From NCBI GenBank assembly GCA_964540755.1, contig CAZIOB010000045.1, forward strand, positions 62,001 to 126,000: a DNA stretch of 64,000 bases, written 5' to 3'. Positions within the stretch are counted from its first letter, which is position 1, and every line of letters begins with the position of its first letter. The notes beneath the pieces were generated by a model that was not told the DNA's origin, made no database searches, and worked only from the letters and a program-made list of their open reading frames with translations. The position numbers were made by a program, and so were the translations under genes. Positions 62,708 through 64,000 of the stretch are shown one piece after another. This stretch comes from JAAYJR01 sp964540755 (GTDB lineage: Bacteria; Bacteroidota; Bacteroidia; Bacteroidales; Prolixibacteraceae).

Positions 62708-64000
62708 TTATTTTACGTCGCCTATCAATGTCGTCTGCGTACAACTTTTTATTATGACCTGTACAATATCTCTTTCTTTATAATGATATCTTGGAAATAC
62801 TGCCACCTTATTTTGTGAAGTCCGGCCAAAAAGCATTTCATCTGATTTTTTAGACACGCCTTCTGCAAGAACGGTAAATGTTTTACCAATATCATTTTTA
62901 TTGCTTTCCAGCGATATTTTGTTTTGAAGCTGAATGATTTCTTCGAGACGACGGTTTTTTATTCTTTCAGGAACGTCATTCTTCATGTATTTAGCGGCAT
63001 ATGTGCCCGGCCTTTCAGAATATTTAAACATAAAGGCCATATCAAATTTTACCTCTTCCATTAGTGACAGGGTTTGTGCATGGTCCTCTTCAGTCTCGGT
63101 ACAAAATCCTGTAAAAATGTCTGTTGACAATCCGCATCCCGGCAGAATAGAACGTATAGCAGCTATGCGGTCAAGATACCATTCCCGGTCGTATTTCCTG
63201 TTCATAAGTTTAAGGATGCGGGAGCTTCCCGACTGGACAGGGAGATGGATATGCCGGCAGATATTGGGATACTCACTCATTTTATGCAGGAGCTTTTCTG
63301 AAATGTCTTTAGGATGTGATGTTGTAAATCGTATTCTCATTTCCGGCGCTGTTTTCGCCACACTTTCAATAAGGTCATGAAAATACACAGGTTTATCTTC
63401 TTCCCGGGAAAGCCATTTATATGAATTTACATTTTGACCAAGCAGTGAGACCTCCTTATAGCTTTTTTCATTCAGATCCCTTACCTCACTAAGAATGTCT
63501 TCAGTATCCCTGCTCCTTTCCCTGCCGCGGGTATATGGGACAATACAATATGTGCAGAAATTATTACAACCCCGGGTAATACTTACAAATCCCGATACAG
63601 ACTTATCACCCATCCGAACAGGAGTTATTTTGTCATAGGTCTCAATAGTTGATAATTTAATATTGCAGACTTTTTCTCCCTTTTCTGCTTTTTTCATAAG
63701 AGAAGGAAGATCACGATAAGCATCAGGTCCTGCTACCAGGTCGGCTGTCCCTGTTTCCAGAAATTTCCGGCCAACACGTTCTCCCATACAACCCAGTACC
63801 CCTATAATAATACTTTTATTTCTTTTTTTAAGTGCTTTATAATGATAAAGCCTTCCCCATACCCGTTGTTCCGCATTATCGCGCACCGAACAGGTATTAA
63901 TGAAAATGGCATCAGCTTCTTCGGGTGACGAAACCAAATGGTAGTTATTTTCCTGCATAATGGCTGCAACCACTTCACTGTCAGCTACATTCATTTGACA
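62708..64000 (-). CDS. miaB: tRNA-2-methylthio-N6-dimethylallyladenosine synthase, 5' end outside the window
   Basis: Radical SAM methylthiotransferase acting on adenosine 37 of tRNAs. The frame stays open to the right edge, where it reads Cys-Gln-Met-Asn-Val, the family's first cluster motif (usually YGCQMNxxDSE). The visible part therefore lacks roughly the first 15-25 residues. The radical SAM cluster motif CNNFCTYC is in SITRGCNNFCTYCIVPYTRG. The C-terminal TRAM domain starts at about 365 (GKTFTVLAEGVSKKS). MtaB and RimO are relatives, but QMNVADSE and GRxRSR point to MiaB. Confidence 0.93.
   Translation of the reverse strand, partial: CQMNVADSEVVAAIMQENNYHLVSSPEEADAIFINTCSVRDNAEQRVWGRLYHYKALKKRNKSIIIGVLGCMGERVGRKFLETGTADLVAGPDAYRDLPSLMKKAEKGEKVCNIKLSTIETYDKITPVRMGDKSVSGFVSITRGCNNFCTYCIVPYTRGRERSRDTEDILSEVRDLNEKSYKEVSLLGQNVNSYKWLSREEDKPVYFHDLIESVAKTAPEMRIRFTTSHPKDISEKLLHKMSEYPNICRHIHLPVQSGSSRILKLMNRKYDREWYLDRIAAIRSILPGCGLSTDIFTGFCTETEEDHAQTLSLMEEVKFDMAFMFKYSERPGTYAAKYMKNDVPERIKNRRLEEIIQLQNKISLESNKNDIGKTFTVLAEGVSKKSDEMLFGRTSQNKVAVFPRYHYKERDIVQVIIKSCTQTTLIGDVK

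Overview
The window looks like chromosomal DNA of a Bacteroidota member, probably a free-living Bacteroidales/Marinilabiliales-type bacterium. Several independent signs agree: a zinc-free type B L31; an ArgF' transcarbamylase of the Bacteroides type in place of OTCase; a fused hisIE; an ExbB-x-ExbD-ExbD operon; an AT-rich genome with few Shine-Dalgarno sequences; and repeated matches to the Bacteroidota promoter (TTG, 18-19 nt, TAnnTTTG). No phage, insertion sequence, CRISPR array or rRNA was seen. The only RNA gene recognised is a tRNA-Ser(GGA).

Layout. 1-3.8 kb: the end of a GNAT-like gene, rpmE2, lon and a 52-codon small ORF. 3.8-8.1 kb (minus): carB and carA. 8.5-19.7 kb (plus): one long run argR - GNAT - argG - argC - argD - proC - proB - proA - argF' - hisA - hisF - hisIE. 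Between carA and argR is a divergent regulatory region with a perfect ARG-box palindrome next to the argR promoter. 19.8-26.2 kb (minus): a TorF-like outer membrane protein and three GT-C membrane glycosyltransferases. 26.5-34.0 kb (plus): argH with a possible attenuator leader, then gltB-gltD. 34.1-40.8 kb (minus): an LpxL-type acyltransferase and a carotenoid cluster (cruF - acyltransferase - GT2 - TPR - crtI - crtB). 41.0-41.5 kb: two decayed gene remnants. 41.7-50 kb (plus): fmt, groES-groEL, gdhA, tatD, tRNA-Ser and an ExbB/ExbD operon. 50-64 kb: aspS, tadA, aroA, aroB, a membrane protein-dprA-DEAD helicase operon, a BASS transporter, alkaline phosphatase, an AlbA-type protein, a GNAT, a YjjX-type NTPase, a NifX-domain protein and the start-truncated miaB.

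How the genes work together. The dominant theme is glutamate and its products. GltBD and GdhA make glutamate, CarAB supplies carbamoyl phosphate, and ArgC/D/F'/G/H plus ProA/B/C turn glutamate into arginine and proline. ArgF' carries Pro90, the residue known to favour succinyl-ornithine over acetyl-ornithine, so the pathway probably uses succinylated intermediates. The GNAT in the operon is then a candidate N-succinylglutamate synthase. The kinase (argB) and deacylase (argE) are not in the window. HisA/F/IE are attached to the end of this operon without hisG, hisD, hisC, hisB or hisH.

Most interesting new signals: (1) an about 89-nt element, about 86% identical, directly upstream of two unrelated genes 42 kb apart (the TorF-like porin and the NifX-domain protein); (2) the ARG box and hairpins around carA/argR; (3) a tiny Arg-Arg ORF plus terminator ahead of argH; (4) a carotenoid cluster predicted to make an acylated carotenoid glycoside, with a TPR protein inside it.
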